A DNA stretch of 64,000 nt, from positions 2,472,501 through 2,536,500 of the forward strand of contig NZ_CP013661.2 of assembly GCF_001465835.2 (NCBI RefSeq). Reading direction: 5' to 3'. The notes under the pieces are model-generated. The model saw only the letters and a list, made by a program, of their open reading frames with translations, was not told the origin of the DNA and made no database searches. A program made the translations under genes and the position numbers. Of the stretch, positions 34,648 to 44,603 are shown in pieces. The stretch is from Planococcus kocurii. GTDB lineage: Bacteria > Bacillota > Bacilli > Bacillales_A > Planococcaceae. Within the stretch, counting starts at the first letter, position 1, and each line of letters opens with the position of its first letter.

Positions 34648-36651
34648 ATGAAGACAGTCAATAAGTTAGCAGTCATTATTTTACTAATTACCGGTATTTT
34701 TGGCTTTGCCTCAAGCAGTGAAGCTACTGACATTGTACCTGGCAGTGCGCTAGAAAAAGAAATGAAAGAAATGGTGCAAAAAGGAATTTTGACAGGGTAC
34801 AAAGACGGTACATATAAGCCGACAGCTAATGTAACCCGGGAACAATTTGCTGCATTTATTAACCGTGCATTAAATTTACCAGCAGGAATCCACCCGTTTA
34901 AAGACGTTCCAAAAAATTCTAGCCTTTCAAATGAAATTGGAGCAGCCTATAGTGCAGGCTTGATGGTCGGAGTTACAGACAGCACATTCCGGCCAACTGC
35001 TAACATTACACGCGAACAAATGGCTCAAACCTTAAAAAATGTTCTTGAATACCAAGACATGGAGTTAATAGAAAAGCGCATCGAGTTTTCAGATGCTGAA
35101 GACTTTGTTTCTTCTGGCGGGATTCGCGCAGTATTTGCGATTGTTCATTACGAGATTACAGAAGGTATGCCGGATGGGAAAGGCGGTTTAAAATACGGAC
35201 CGAAAGATATTGCTAGCCGTGAACAAGCTGCTGCTTTTATCTATCGCTTCTTGTTGGCTCATGAAAAAGCAAGTGTGCCACCGATTTTGCCAGACATACC
35301 AAATGATGGATCGTTGTATTATCTTGGGTATGTAGATAAAGGCGTACTCGTCAAACAGCAGTACGGTCATAAAGACTATCAGCTAGCGGTCGAATCGTTT
35401 AAAAAGGTTCCAACTGCACAAGTCATTTTCCATGGAGATGAAATCATTCAGATGAAGAGTGGATTGGCTTTTGGTAATCGAGTTTCAGGAAGCGGTACAA
35501 AAGAAGTGACCACCATTTATTATGATTCTCAATTCACCAAACAAGCTACATACATCGAACACGGCAGAGAATTGCGTTATATCGATTCAACTGAAGAATT
35601 TGTAAAAGTTCAAGTGGGTGGAACGATTGGGTATGCAAAACATAGCGAAGTGGATTTTGTTCCTTCAGAACTAATTACAAATCAAGACTATTACTTGAAA
35701 AACAAATGGGGAACGCTAGAGCATTACCAATACAATTACGTTAGTAAAACTCGCGCTAGCCATTCAATTGGGCCTGCGCCTTCAGAAATGGCTGAAGGAG
35801 TAAAATACTACAGCAAAGACGGGATACATTTTGCCAATGCAGCAGGAGTTACTCAGTTTGTTCACTACCCTTATTTCCAGTATCAATCTGTTCGCACAAC
35901 TACCAATTACACTGCTGAACAGCTAGATCAATATGTGATGAGCAAACTAAAAGCAGTCACGACGAGTTCAGGAACATATAAAGATGCGGTAAACAAGTCG
36001 AAGTTAATTGGTACGGGTAAATATTTTATTGCGATGCAAAACAAATACAATGTCAACGCTTTGTTCATGCTATCTGCTGCCATGCACGAAAGTGCTTATG
36101 GCATGAGTGGCAATGCACAGACCAAAAACAATTTGTTCGGAATTCGTGTTTTTGACGGCTCTCCACATGAAGGCACGGTTTACTCTAAACCCGAAGCAAG
36201 TATCGATGCTTTTGCACGTGAGTACATGAACCGCAATTATGCAAATCCGCTCGGTGGCTATGCAAACGGAGCAAGTCCTGGCAACAAGACGACAGGCTTT
36301 AACGTTAGCTATGCTTCAGATCCGACATGGGGTGCGAAAGTAGCGGGACACATGTTCCGTGCAGATTTAGAATTAGGCAAAAAAGACATCGGGCAACACA
36401 AATTAGGCATTACCAATACCGCTTCAACAAACGTTCGAAACGCGCCAAACGGTCCGACGGTATTGTATCAATTCAAGCGTGGAAACCTAGGTGTCAACAA
36501 TGCGTTTGGTTATCCTGTCGTCATTCTAGACACTCAAAAAGCAACGGATGGCTATACTTGGTACAAAGTCATTTCTGACTTGAATCCTGAGGCAGATACG
36601 AATAACGGTGTAGGGTGGATTCGTTCCGACTTAGTTGATCCTATTAATTGA
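34648..36651 (+). CDS. SLH-anchored glucosaminidase with C-terminal SH3-like domain
   Basis: A 667-residue exported wall hydrolase. Signal peptide to about SEA (residue 26); three SLH motifs (about 30-205; TREQ in the first two, SREQ in the third); a middle region (about 220-430) of unknown fold; an N-acetylglucosaminidase domain (about 435-575, glycoside hydrolase 73 type) with catalytic Glu481 in AAMHESAYG and NNLFGIRVFDG; an SH3-like tail with NVRNAPNG and GWIRSDLVD. It would cut the glycan between GlcNAc and MurNAc. ATG with a GGGGG ribosome site. Monocistronic. Confidence 0.9.
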   Translation: MKTVNKLAVIILLITGIFGFASSSEATDIVPGSALEKEMKEMVQKGILTGYKDGTYKPTANVTREQFAAFINRALNLPAGIHPFKDVPKNSSLSNEIGAAYSAGLMVGVTDSTFRPTANITREQMAQTLKNVLEYQDMELIEKRIEFSDAEDFVSSGGIRAVFAIVHYEITEGMPDGKGGLKYGPKDIASREQAAAFIYRFLLAHEKASVPPILPDIPNDGSLYYLGYVDKGVLVKQQYGHKDYQLAVESFKKVPTAQVIFHGDEIIQMKSGLAFGNRVSGSGTKEVTTIYYDSQFTKQATYIEHGRELRYIDSTEEFVKVQVGGTIGYAKHSEVDFVPSELITNQDYYLKNKWGTLEHYQYNYVSKTRASHSIGPAPSEMAEGVKYYSKDGIHFANAAGVTQFVHYPYFQYQSVRTTTNYTAEQLDQYVMSKLKAVTTSSGTYKDAVNKSKLIGTGKYFIAMQNKYNVNALFMLSAAMHESAYGMSGNAQTKNNLFGIRVFDGSPHEGTVYSKPEASIDAFAREYMNRNYANPLGGYANGASPGNKTTGFNVSYASDPTWGAKVAGHMFRADLELGKKDIGQHKLGITNTASTNVRNAPNGPTVLYQFKRGNLGVNNAFGYPVVILDTQKATDGYTWYKVISDLNPEADTNNGVGWIRSDLVDPIN

Positions 36652-36662
36652 TATCGACAAAT

Positions 36663-36711
36663 AAAAAACAAAAGGCGCGTTGGATAAAATCCAACACGCC
36701 TTTTGTTTTTT
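36663..36711. terminator. Bidirectional terminator
   Basis: AAAAAACAAAAGGCGCGTTGGA and its near-complement TCCAACACGCC-TTTTGTTTTTT form a long stem between convergent genes. The gap that follows, to 36962, shows no supported gene. Confidence 0.88.
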
Positions 36712-36962
36712 CGGGTCGTAGACAAAAGAATTTTTATAATCACTTCATCATTGATATATAAGACTCTGCGCTCCATGCTGACGCGATGTCAGTTGCCGAG
36801 GATGAAGCTTGAGCCTCCTGATCGCATTGTGCTCCAAATCCTTGAGAGAGTGCTTATGAAAACTAGATTCGGTGGTCAAACCGGTTGACTTATACACAGT
36901 TATTCATTTTGATTAGATATTTTTCTTTTTGCATACCACTTAATTCAAAATGACTCCTAACA

Positions 36963-38534
36963 CTACTCCATCAGAATCGTCACTTTTTCAATCAATTCAA
37001 TGTTCTCTTCCTCTAAATAAAGAAGTTTCGAATCAATCATGTCATCAAAATAGGCATTGCGTTCCATCCCCAGTTTTTCTAACAATAATTGCGTTTCCAG
37101 TAAATCCAGTAACGTCAGCTGAGGATAATCATCTCCGCTAAATGTCCCATCAGGACGCGCCTGGTACCAGAGATCCCCGTTTTCGCGAATCCATCCGCCA
37201 GCATTCTGACCGAATTCTTCGATGCCGCTCGTTACGCTTTCGGCTGCCTCTAAATAATCCTTATTTTCTGTATCCCCATAGGCCTGTAGCAAAATCTTTA
37301 AGCCGCCTAATTCGTGGTTTAACGAAGCATGCGTTAACGGCGTTTGGTCATCTTCATCAAAATAATCAACGATTAAAAATCCGCTAGCAGTAGGAAGTGT
37401 TTGTTCGGCGTTGATCTGCGTTAACAAATAATCAGCATAAGTTTCCACGGCTAACTCATTTTGCTCAATTTGGTCGTCATACAGTTCAGCAGTTTCATCC
37501 AAGTAAAATGCGACGTATTCGTTATAACGAGTATCCACATAAGGTGCCGTGACTTCATAAGCGTTTTTTAACCATGTGCTGGTATATTCAGTGGGCCAAC
37601 GCGATCCGTCAAACTCAGCCAAGTAATAAAGTAAGTTGACACGTGAGTTTAAAATCATCGTTTCGTGAAAAGCAGAAGGGTCTTTTTGGTTCCAGCGTAA
37701 GGCCTCATCGTCTTCGAAACGACCAATTGCGCGGCCATAGCCCATTTTGGAGCTAGGTTCAATCGAAAAAGGCAGTTTGGTGTAAGGGCCGTCGGTTGTC
37801 AGCCAGTTTAGTTGAACGGTTTGATTGTTCAAGGAATGATCAATCCACTCTTCTTCAGATGCGGTTGACGAAAACAACGGCTTTTCTGAAATCATCGCCC
37901 AAGATTCAGCCAGCTGAAGGGGCTGTAACCAAAACTTCTTGACGAGGGTGTTGCCCGAAATTTCTAGGTCTCGTACTTCTTTAGAAAGCTTGCGAAGATG
38001 ACTGCTTGTTCCGTCATCGTAGTCGGTTTGCATTTTTTTAGACACATAGACATTGCTTTGAAGAAGCTCGAAATCGGAATTTTTCAGTGTACCAAACGGA
38101 TTAACAGTAGGGTCCATTCCGAAAACATCATGGTACTCATGTTCAATAATAGCAGGATTCCAACTGGTGAATTCAGGGTCTTCTAACCCCGATACAACGA
38201 CCGTAGCAGGAAAGAACAACCAGCTATTGTTTTCAAAGCGTTCAAAAAGAAAGGTAGAACCATTGCCTAAAGTTCGTTCCGTAATATCAACAAAGCCCAC
38301 TTCCGCGCCAAACAACTCGATGTGTACACGGTGACTTTTGTCTATCGTGTTTTCAACTGTACGTTCTGTTTTTTCAGGTGGCATGATCGTAAATAGAGCT
38401 GGCAATTCAATGGTCACAGCCAATTCATCGCCTTCGTAAATAACGCGATTTTCTGTGACGAAGAAAAACGCAGCGAGTAGGAGCGAAGCAACCAGTAAAA
38501 AAAGGCCAGCTCCCCAAAAGACTTTCTTCAACAC
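36963..38534 (-). CDS. Membrane-anchored extracytoplasmic helical-toroid protein, unknown activity
   Basis: A 523-residue protein with one N-terminal membrane helix (about residues 5-27) and a large outside part. The second half alternates helices with aromatic/Gly segments (GGWIRENGDLWYQARPDGTF, LTHASLNHELGGLKILLQAYGDTENKDYLEAAESV) as in (alpha/alpha)6-toroid glycosidases, polysaccharide lyases and glucuronyl C5-epimerases. I cannot name the family. It follows the flippase gene with four bases between, inside the wall-polymer locus, so a role in trimming or modifying that polymer is a reasonable inference. GTG start with AAAGGA 7 bases upstream. Confidence 0.7.
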   Translation of the reverse strand: MLKKVFWGAGLFLLVASLLLAAFFFVTENRVIYEGDELAVTIELPALFTIMPPEKTERTVENTIDKSHRVHIELFGAEVGFVDITERTLGNGSTFLFERFENNSWLFFPATVVVSGLEDPEFTSWNPAIIEHEYHDVFGMDPTVNPFGTLKNSDFELLQSNVYVSKKMQTDYDDGTSSHLRKLSKEVRDLEISGNTLVKKFWLQPLQLAESWAMISEKPLFSSTASEEEWIDHSLNNQTVQLNWLTTDGPYTKLPFSIEPSSKMGYGRAIGRFEDDEALRWNQKDPSAFHETMILNSRVNLLYYLAEFDGSRWPTEYTSTWLKNAYEVTAPYVDTRYNEYVAFYLDETAELYDDQIEQNELAVETYADYLLTQINAEQTLPTASGFLIVDYFDEDDQTPLTHASLNHELGGLKILLQAYGDTENKDYLEAAESVTSGIEEFGQNAGGWIRENGDLWYQARPDGTFSGDDYPQLTLLDLLETQLLLEKLGMERNAYFDDMIDSKLLYLEEENIELIEKVTILME

Positions 38535-38538
38535 GTGA

Positions 38539-40059
38539 TCATCCTTTCTTTTTCCGTTTGATTAATCCCACAAAACGTACAAATCCGGCTGGGTGCATGA
38601 ACCGCAGCAGCACGCCGTAAACGACAATTCCAATAGGAACAAGAACAGCCAGTTGAACAAGTGCAGGCCATTCAGATGCTGACAAGGCTGTCTTTGCGCC
38701 CCATACAGCAAGCCCCATCGCCGTAGCCGGTACAATCACACGAACTGCCATGGACACGAAGCGTTTAAATTCGTGCATGCCTAAATCTTTGTAGACAACG
38801 ACCATTGATAAAGTGAAGTAGTAGATCGAAACGATAGAGGCAGCAAAAGCCAACGCCAAATAGCCATAATCATCTACTAAGAACCAGTTTAACAAGAAGT
38901 TCAGTACGATGGTCGTCACGCTAATCCGAAGAACCACTGCCGTTTTACCGCGAGCATACATCGATTTTGACAGCATCAATTGCATACCTTGGAAAATGAT
39001 GATAGGCAAATAGAACAGTAAGGCCATATACGTATAGTCTGCGTCTTGTGCAGTAAACGCGCCGCCTTCGTAGATGAACGAAATAATGGCATCACCCACG
39101 ACTAACAAACCAACAGAAATCGGCACAAGCGTAACAAACGAAATTTCCATGCCTAAAAACAAAGTATCTTTGAATTTGGCTGGATCAGTTGCTTGTTCAG
39201 ACATTAAGGTGAAAATGATTGCTGCCAAAGTAGCCGCATAAATGGCCGTTGGGATGCTAATGATCAACGAAGCGTTATTCAAATAAGAAACAGCCGCTTC
39301 AATCGTCCCTGAGGCAAAAGCTTTATTGACGAACAAATTTACTTGCCCGACAACCGAATTTAAAAGAGAAGGGATGATTAAAATAACGAAAGCTTTTCGG
39401 AAATCAGACTCCAACTTTAACGTTGGCTGCCAGCTGTAATTTGATTTGATCAAATAATACATCTGGATGATGGCACCGATAATGGTTCCTGTCACAAATC
39501 CATAAGCTAATGCATAAATGCCCCATATGTCACTAAACAACAACGCGAACATGGCGGACATGAATGTCGCCAGTAGCTTGGATACAAGAGTCGGAACAAA
39601 AATGCGGCGTGATTGAAGGTAAGATTCTAAAAGTCCTGCTAATGCGATAAACGTCATAAAGATAAAAAAGACTTCCGTCATCTGAATCGCAATAACTTCC
39701 GTTTCTGGCAGCATGTTGCCATAGATGAGCGGCACGATCCAACCGGCAGTGGACCAGCCGACAATCGACACACCGATAAACAGCAACATCGTCCAGTTTA
39801 AAAGCGCATTTGCGTTGCGATCGGTTACATCCAATTTACTTTGTCGCCGTTTAATATACAGCGGCAAGAAGACGTTATTAAAGCCAGTAGCGATCATGGC
39901 CACTACTAATGTAATAAAGGAAAAAGCCAAAAAATAACCATCTGTTTCAGCAGAAGCACCGAATTCCCGGGCGACAATCGATTCGCGTAGTAATCCCGAT
40001 AGTTTTAATAACAGAGCCAGGCCAGTCGTCCAAATAGCCGCTTTTTTAAGACTCGACAT
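38539..40059 (-). CDS. MurJ/MVF-family lipid-linked oligosaccharide flippase
   Basis: A 506-residue protein with about 14 membrane helices. The N-terminus LALLLKLSGLLRESIVAREFGASAETDGYFLAF is the MurJ/MviN signature. Members flip lipid II or other undecaprenyl-linked sugars. Here it lies between a glycosyltransferase and a periplasmic toroid protein and shares a locus with csaB, so it more probably serves the secondary wall polymer than lipid II, though this cannot be read from sequence. A hairpin lies between it and the upstream glycosyltransferase gene. Confidence 0.85.
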   Translation of the reverse strand: MSSLKKAAIWTTGLALLLKLSGLLRESIVAREFGASAETDGYFLAFSFITLVVAMIATGFNNVFLPLYIKRRQSKLDVTDRNANALLNWTMLLFIGVSIVGWSTAGWIVPLIYGNMLPETEVIAIQMTEVFFIFMTFIALAGLLESYLQSRRIFVPTLVSKLLATFMSAMFALLFSDIWGIYALAYGFVTGTIIGAIIQMYYLIKSNYSWQPTLKLESDFRKAFVILIIPSLLNSVVGQVNLFVNKAFASGTIEAAVSYLNNASLIISIPTAIYAATLAAIIFTLMSEQATDPAKFKDTLFLGMEISFVTLVPISVGLLVVGDAIISFIYEGGAFTAQDADYTYMALLFYLPIIIFQGMQLMLSKSMYARGKTAVVLRISVTTIVLNFLLNWFLVDDYGYLALAFAASIVSIYYFTLSMVVVYKDLGMHEFKRFVSMAVRVIVPATAMGLAVWGAKTALSASEWPALVQLAVLVPIGIVVYGVLLRFMHPAGFVRFVGLIKRKKKG

Positions 40060-40079
40060 AAATTCACTTCTTTCTCAGC

Positions 40080-40119
40080 AAAAAGCGGCTGGCTCAAAAT
40101 AGAGAACCGGCCACTTTTT
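40080..40119 (-). terminator. Attenuator-like terminator between glycosyltransferase and flippase genes
   Basis: On the minus strand the stem GTGGCCGGTTCTC / GAGCCAGCCGC, with wobble pairs, is followed by TTTTTG. It lies 10 bases after the glycosyltransferase stop and 20 before the flippase start, so read-through is probable. Confidence 0.6.
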
Positions 40120-40129
40120 CTTTGGATAC

Positions 40130-41305
40130 TCAGTTTGTTGTGAGCGCTTGTTGATAGATCTTTTCGTATTTCTCAGCAGCCGCAAAATGCGAATACTGCT
40201 CGATAATTTTAGTGCGGGCAGCTGTTGCCAGTTTTTCGCCTTCTTGTGGATTCGCCAGTAAATAAATCATCGCGTCCGACAGTTGCTCTACATTTTGCTC
40301 TTCAACGAGCAGTCCGTCCGTGTTATGATCCACAATTTCTTTTAATCCACCCACCGCACAAGCAATCAAAGGAATACCTGAGCCCATAGCTTCTAAAGCA
40401 GAAATCGACGTCGCTTCTTCGACACCCGCGGAATAGATAGAAGGGACAAGCGCGATGTCACTAAGTGCATAATACTGAATCATGTCTTTGTGATCGACTG
40501 CACCGAGCATGGTGACGTTTTTATCGATACCAAGCTCTTTTGCTTTGGCTTTCATCTGTTCCATCATTTCGCCAGTACCGGCAAAAACCAAGCGAGCATT
40601 CGGGTATTTTTCGAGTACCGGTGGAAACGACAAGATCGGATAAATGACACCGTTTTTCTTTGTTAACCTGCGAGGGATAAAGAAAATCAGCTCGTCTTGC
40701 GCGATGCCGTATTTCGTCCGGAATTCGGCGCGACGTTCGAGTTCGGGTTTGAAATCTTCCACATCGATAAAGTTTTTGATCATCGACGCTTCTACATTCG
40801 CTTCGCGCTTTATATATTCCTTGATTCGTGTATCAACCGTAATCACAGCGCGCGTTTTTTTGTACATGCTGTATTCCACATCTAGTAATTTTTGTGCGTG
40901 CTTGCTGCCTTCTGCAACAGAACCTTTAGAGATGCCTTCAAACGTTAAGTAACCGTGAGTCGTCGTCACTGTAGGAAGTCCCACGTTGAGCGCGGCACGT
41001 GTTGCGAATACGTCTTGCGCATTAATCACATCAAATGACTTGTAAGCTTCATCTTTTAAAATCTGCTCCAGAAATTCCTGGCGGCGATTTAAGGTCCAAA
41101 CGTAACCTGCTCCAAGGGATGCTTTATTCAGTAAAAAAGAAGGGCCACGTGCGATAAAATCACGGCGCCATTTAGGGACGTCTGAAAAAGACAGTGTTTC
41201 AACAGTATGTCCTAAATTTTCAAGACCCGTTTTTAATGTCGTCATATGTGTTGAAAGTCCACCTAAATGGGGATAGTCGTAAGTTGTTGCCAATAAAATT
41301 TTCAT
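40130..41305 (-). CDS. GT4-family glycosyltransferase
   Basis: A 391-residue retaining glycosyltransferase of GT-B fold. The N-terminal half begins MKILLATTYDYPHLGGLSTHM (nucleotide-sugar proteins with a GG loop); the C-terminal donor domain has IFFIPRRLTKKNGV, LVFAGTGEMMEQM and the EX7E motif region EEATSISALEAMGSGIPLIAC. It is cytosolic and peripheral, adding a sugar to a lipid-linked acceptor. It lies 23 bases after csaB, so both probably act on the same polymer. AAGGAA lies before the ATG. Confidence 0.88.
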   Translation of the reverse strand: MKILLATTYDYPHLGGLSTHMTTLKTGLENLGHTVETLSFSDVPKWRRDFIARGPSFLLNKASLGAGYVWTLNRRQEFLEQILKDEAYKSFDVINAQDVFATRAALNVGLPTVTTTHGYLTFEGISKGSVAEGSKHAQKLLDVEYSMYKKTRAVITVDTRIKEYIKREANVEASMIKNFIDVEDFKPELERRAEFRTKYGIAQDELIFFIPRRLTKKNGVIYPILSFPPVLEKYPNARLVFAGTGEMMEQMKAKAKELGIDKNVTMLGAVDHKDMIQYYALSDIALVPSIYSAGVEEATSISALEAMGSGIPLIACAVGGLKEIVDHNTDGLLVEEQNVEQLSDAMIYLLANPQEGEKLATAARTKIIEQYSHFAAAEKYEKIYQQALTTN

Positions 41306-41328
41306 TTGACAGTTCCTTCCTAAAAAGC

Positions 41329-42438
41329 TTATTTCACAAAATTTTCTTGTAACAATTCGATATTGCGCATCGCTTCAGCGTGAAGCTTGGCCACATTCGG
41401 TTCCATAATTTGCTGTGCTTGTGTTTTGTTATCCAATAGGTATAACGCATTGGTTAATAGTTTGGTTTCATCTATCTCACCTAAACGGAAAGAATAGTCC
41501 CACATTCCTGAACGTTTCAAGAAACTTTCTACTTTTTTGTCGTAGCTGAATCCAAGATGAGGCACATTTGATAAAGCCGAGAAGATTAACGCGTGTAAGC
41601 GCAAACCGACAGTTAGTTCGGCATGGCGAATGAAATTCAAAAACTCATTCGGCGTAAAATCAGAACCGAGCAAGTAGGTTTTGTCTGCGTGTTTCATTTT
41701 TGCCATGACGTCTTTTGAAGCGGGCACATCGTATTTGCCTTCCATTGGAACAAATACCGGTGTCACGCCGCGCTGTTCGATCAATTGATCGAGTAAGTGA
41801 GCTGTTTTCTCAATATAATCCGGATGACTAAACCACGGACGAATCGTAACGGCCACAATTTTTTCGTCGCCGGTCAGCGGCAGAGACTGATACGCACGAT
41901 CTTCTTCGTCTGCTTTAAACGCAAAAACGATATCAGCAGTCACAACTGTTTCGGGACGCGTCACACCAAGCTTTTTCAAATAATCTTTCGAATACTGATC
42001 ACGTACCGTAATAAAATCTGCGCGGTTCGCAAAGAGCTTCATCAAGATTTTACCCCAAGTTGATGTCACAGGGCCAATCCCTTGTGAAAAGAACATGACT
42101 TTTGTGCCGCAAAGTTTCGCTAGCATGACAATCAACAAGTAATAAGGAAGTGGACCAAACAAAAATTTCGTCGGGTAGGTGTCTTGCAACAAGCCGCCGC
42201 CTCCAGAAATCATCAAATCTGCACTCCGTAACGCTTTTACTTTTTCTTTGTTTTCACGTCTCCATGCGCGGTATACCGATTTGACGCCATATTCTTTTGC
42301 CGTCTGGTCTGGGGATAAGGAAAACACAGTAATTTCGGGGTTGGTTAATTCGGCTCTTAAATTATCAATAATCGCTTTTAGGATGGCTTCATCGCCAGTA
42401 TTGCCCAATCCATAAAAGCCAGATAGTACTATTTTCAC
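41329..42438 (-). CDS. csaB: Polysaccharide pyruvyl transferase CsaB
   Basis: A 369-residue cytosolic enzyme that transfers a pyruvate ketal from PEP to ManNAc in the secondary cell-wall polymer. The pyruvylated sugar is the ligand of SLH domains, so CsaB is needed to hold the S-layer. Family marks: MKIVLSGFYGLGNTGDEAIL, MISGGGGLLQDTYPTKFLF, FFSQGIGPVTS, VGLRLHALIFSALSNVPHLGFSYDKKV. GTG start with GGAGGAA about 8 bases upstream. It is the first gene of a minus-strand unit and faces the divergent TagA-like gene. Confidence 0.93.
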   Translation of the reverse strand: MKIVLSGFYGLGNTGDEAILKAIIDNLRAELTNPEITVFSLSPDQTAKEYGVKSVYRAWRRENKEKVKALRSADLMISGGGGLLQDTYPTKFLFGPLPYYLLIVMLAKLCGTKVMFFSQGIGPVTSTWGKILMKLFANRADFITVRDQYSKDYLKKLGVTRPETVVTADIVFAFKADEEDRAYQSLPLTGDEKIVAVTIRPWFSHPDYIEKTAHLLDQLIEQRGVTPVFVPMEGKYDVPASKDVMAKMKHADKTYLLGSDFTPNEFLNFIRHAELTVGLRLHALIFSALSNVPHLGFSYDKKVESFLKRSGMWDYSFRLGEIDETKLLTNALYLLDNKTQAQQIMEPNVAKLHAEAMRNIELLQENFVK

Positions 42439-42528
42439 ACTATTTCCTCCTCAAACTAAAGCTCTCAAGCCTTGTCCTTGCTAAATTCTATCACTTGTTA
42501 AACAGCCTATGCAACTACTGTTGAAATC

Positions 42529-42537
42529 TGCTATACT
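42529..42537 (+). promoter_or_regulatory. Extended -10 promoter for the tagA-wecC unit
   Basis: TGCTATACT, an extended -10 (TG-N-TATACT), 35 bases before the start of the TagA-like gene, in the 133-base divergent gap with csaB. The -35 region is weak. Confidence 0.4.
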
Positions 42538-42571
42538 AATAAAATTGAAAGCTAGCGAATAGAGGGTACTC

Positions 42572-43288
42572 ATGATGAAAGAAAGCTATTTAGGGGTGAA
42601 TGTTTCACCTCTGTCATATGAAGGTATAATAGAAGATTTAAGACAGCGGATTCTAAATGGAGATCAGTCGACCATCATCGCTGTTAATCCGGAAAAAGTC
42701 ATTGCCGCTGAGCGGGATCCGCAAGTGAAACAACTGATCAATTCGTCAACTTACCAGATTGCGGACGGCATTGGCATTTTGCTCGCCGCTAAAATAAAAG
42801 GCGGCAACATCACTTCACGTGTAACAGGTGTCGATATGATGGCGAAGTTACTAGAATTTGCGACTGCAGAAAAACTTCCCGTGTATTTTTACGGTGCACA
42901 AGAAGAAGTGGTCACAAAAGCAATTAGCAGCATTCAAGAAACCAATCCGGGAATCCTTGTCGCGGGATACACCAACGGTTTTGAAAAAGATGAAGATGCA
43001 CTCGTTGAGCGGATTAACACGAGCGGTGCAAAACTCATTTTTGTTGCACTTGGTAGTCCAAAACAAGAATTGTGGATTCAACGAAACATGGGGCGACTCC
43101 AAAACGTCCAAGTATTCCAAGGAGTCGGCGGCAGTTTTGACGTCTTTTCCGGAACCGTTAAACGAGCGCCGTTACTTTTTCGCAAGCTCGGAATTGAATG
43201 GCTTTACCGATTAATTTCCAGTCCGTCTCGCATCAAACGACAAATGAATTTGCCCATTTTTTTAATGAAAGTATTACGATCACGCTAA
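42572..43288 (+). CDS. tagA: WecG/TagA/CpsF glycosyltransferase (ManNAc transferase)
   Basis: A 238-residue GT26 enzyme. TagA-type members add ManNAc to undecaprenyl-PP-GlcNAc, the linkage step shared by teichoic acid and pyruvylated wall polymers. Motifs: ADGIGILLAAKIKGGNITSRVTGVDMM (with the catalytic Asp region) and FVALGSPKQELWI, GVGGSFDVFSGTVKRAPLLFRKLGIEWLYRLI. Two ATG codons are adjacent (42572, 42575). It faces csaB across a shared promoter region and is followed after 16 bases by the dehydrogenase gene. Confidence 0.9.
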   Translation: MMKESYLGVNVSPLSYEGIIEDLRQRILNGDQSTIIAVNPEKVIAAERDPQVKQLINSSTYQIADGIGILLAAKIKGGNITSRVTGVDMMAKLLEFATAEKLPVYFYGAQEEVVTKAISSIQETNPGILVAGYTNGFEKDEDALVERINTSGAKLIFVALGSPKQELWIQRNMGRLQNVQVFQGVGGSFDVFSGTVKRAPLLFRKLGIEWLYRLISSPSRIKRQMNLPIFLMKVLRSR

Positions 43289-43304
43289 AGGAGCTAATGT
43301 AAAA

Positions 43305-44576
43305 ATGAAGAAGTCTATCTGTGTTGTCGGTCTTGGCTATATCGGTTTGCCGACAGCTGTTATGTTTGCCAATCACGGACATCAGGTCCACGGTGTTGAT
43401 ATAAATGAAAAAGCAGTAAAAATGATCGGAAATAAAGAACTTCATATAGAAGAAGATGGATTGCAAGAGCGTTTAGACACAGCAATCGACAACGGTGCTT
43501 TTACGGTTGGCACAAAACCTGTAGAGGCAGATGTATTCATTATTGCGGTGCCTTCACCGATCAATCCGGATAAAACAGCGGAACTTGAATACGTGCGTCA
43601 AGCAACGGCTTCTGTTGTGCCGTTTTTGAAAAAAGGCAATCTGGTTATTCTTGAATCGACTGTGCCACCTAAAACGGTGGAAAACGTCATGATCCCTGAA
43701 CTCATTCAATCAGGTCTTAACATGGGAACGGAATTATTTGTTTCTCATTCACCTGAACGTGTGATTCCAGGCAAAGTATTTACTGAATTGGTCTCTAATG
43801 ACCGGATTATTGGCGGCATTAACGAACAATCTGCTCGCGTGACGTCGGAGTTATACAATTCGTTCGTCGAAGGACGTATGCACGAAACGGATACGACCAC
43901 GGCTGAACTTGTAAAAGTCATGGAAAACACATACCGAGATGTCAACATTGCATTCGCAAACGAACTAGCCATGATTGCGCAAAACATCGGTGTCAATATT
44001 TGGGAAGCGATCCAGTTGGCGAACTACCATCCGCGTGTCAATATTCATACGCCAGGACCAGGTGTGGGCGGACATTGTATCGCTGTCGACCCATGGTTCT
44101 TAGTTGAATTAGATCCGCAGAAGTCGAAAATGATCCATTTGGCTCGTCAAACAAATGACGGCATGCCGGCTTATACAGCTCAGCTAACAGCAGACATTTT
44201 AAAAGCTAAAGGCATTGTTGATCCGAAAATCGCTATTTTTGGCTTAGCGTTCAAAGGCAATATTGACGACATGCGCGAAAGCCCTTCAGTAGATGTTGTC
44301 GAGCAGTTCACGTTGCGCAACTTCAATGTGAAGGCATTCGATCCGCATATTAAAGTTAATAATATTGACCAGCAAACGCAACATGCAGAAGAAGCCTTAA
44401 AAGACGCGTCTGCACTCGTTATCGTAACGGATCATCAAGTATTTAAAGACTTAGATCCGATGACGTTGACTTCGATGAAAAACAAAATCATTGTCGATAC
44501 AAAAAACTGCATAAGCCGTGAAAAATGGCAAGCTGCTGGTTTTGATGTGTATGTACTTGGTGATTCGAAGAACTAA
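43305..44576 (+). CDS. wecC: UDP-N-acetyl-D-mannosamine dehydrogenase-like (WecC)
   Basis: A 423-residue NAD-dependent nucleotide-sugar dehydrogenase that oxidises C6 of a UDP-sugar to the uronic acid. The Rossmann start CVVGLGYIGLPTAVMFANHG, ESTVPPKTVENVM, SPERVIPG, and catalytic Cys at about 258 (GPGVGGHCIAVDPWFL) are present. The N-linked patterns fit WecC/WbpA (UDP-ManNAc to UDP-ManNAcA) better than UDP-glucose dehydrogenase; substrate needs testing. AAAGGAG lies before the ATG. A repeat region separates it from galU. Confidence 0.88.
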   Translation: MKKSICVVGLGYIGLPTAVMFANHGHQVHGVDINEKAVKMIGNKELHIEEDGLQERLDTAIDNGAFTVGTKPVEADVFIIAVPSPINPDKTAELEYVRQATASVVPFLKKGNLVILESTVPPKTVENVMIPELIQSGLNMGTELFVSHSPERVIPGKVFTELVSNDRIIGGINEQSARVTSELYNSFVEGRMHETDTTTAELVKVMENTYRDVNIAFANELAMIAQNIGVNIWEAIQLANYHPRVNIHTPGPGVGGHCIAVDPWFLVELDPQKSKMIHLARQTNDGMPAYTAQLTADILKAKGIVDPKIAIFGLAFKGNIDDMRESPSVDVVEQFTLRNFNVKAFDPHIKVNNIDQQTQHAEEALKDASALVIVTDHQVFKDLDPMTLTSMKNKIIVDTKNCISREKWQAAGFDVYVLGDSKN

Positions 44577-44603
44577 AATAAGAAGGGAACTTTGAGGTAT
44601 GGG

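Noticed and set aside
36703-36888. 61-codon frame between convergent genes
   Set aside because: No Shine-Dalgarno and codon use unlike neighbours.
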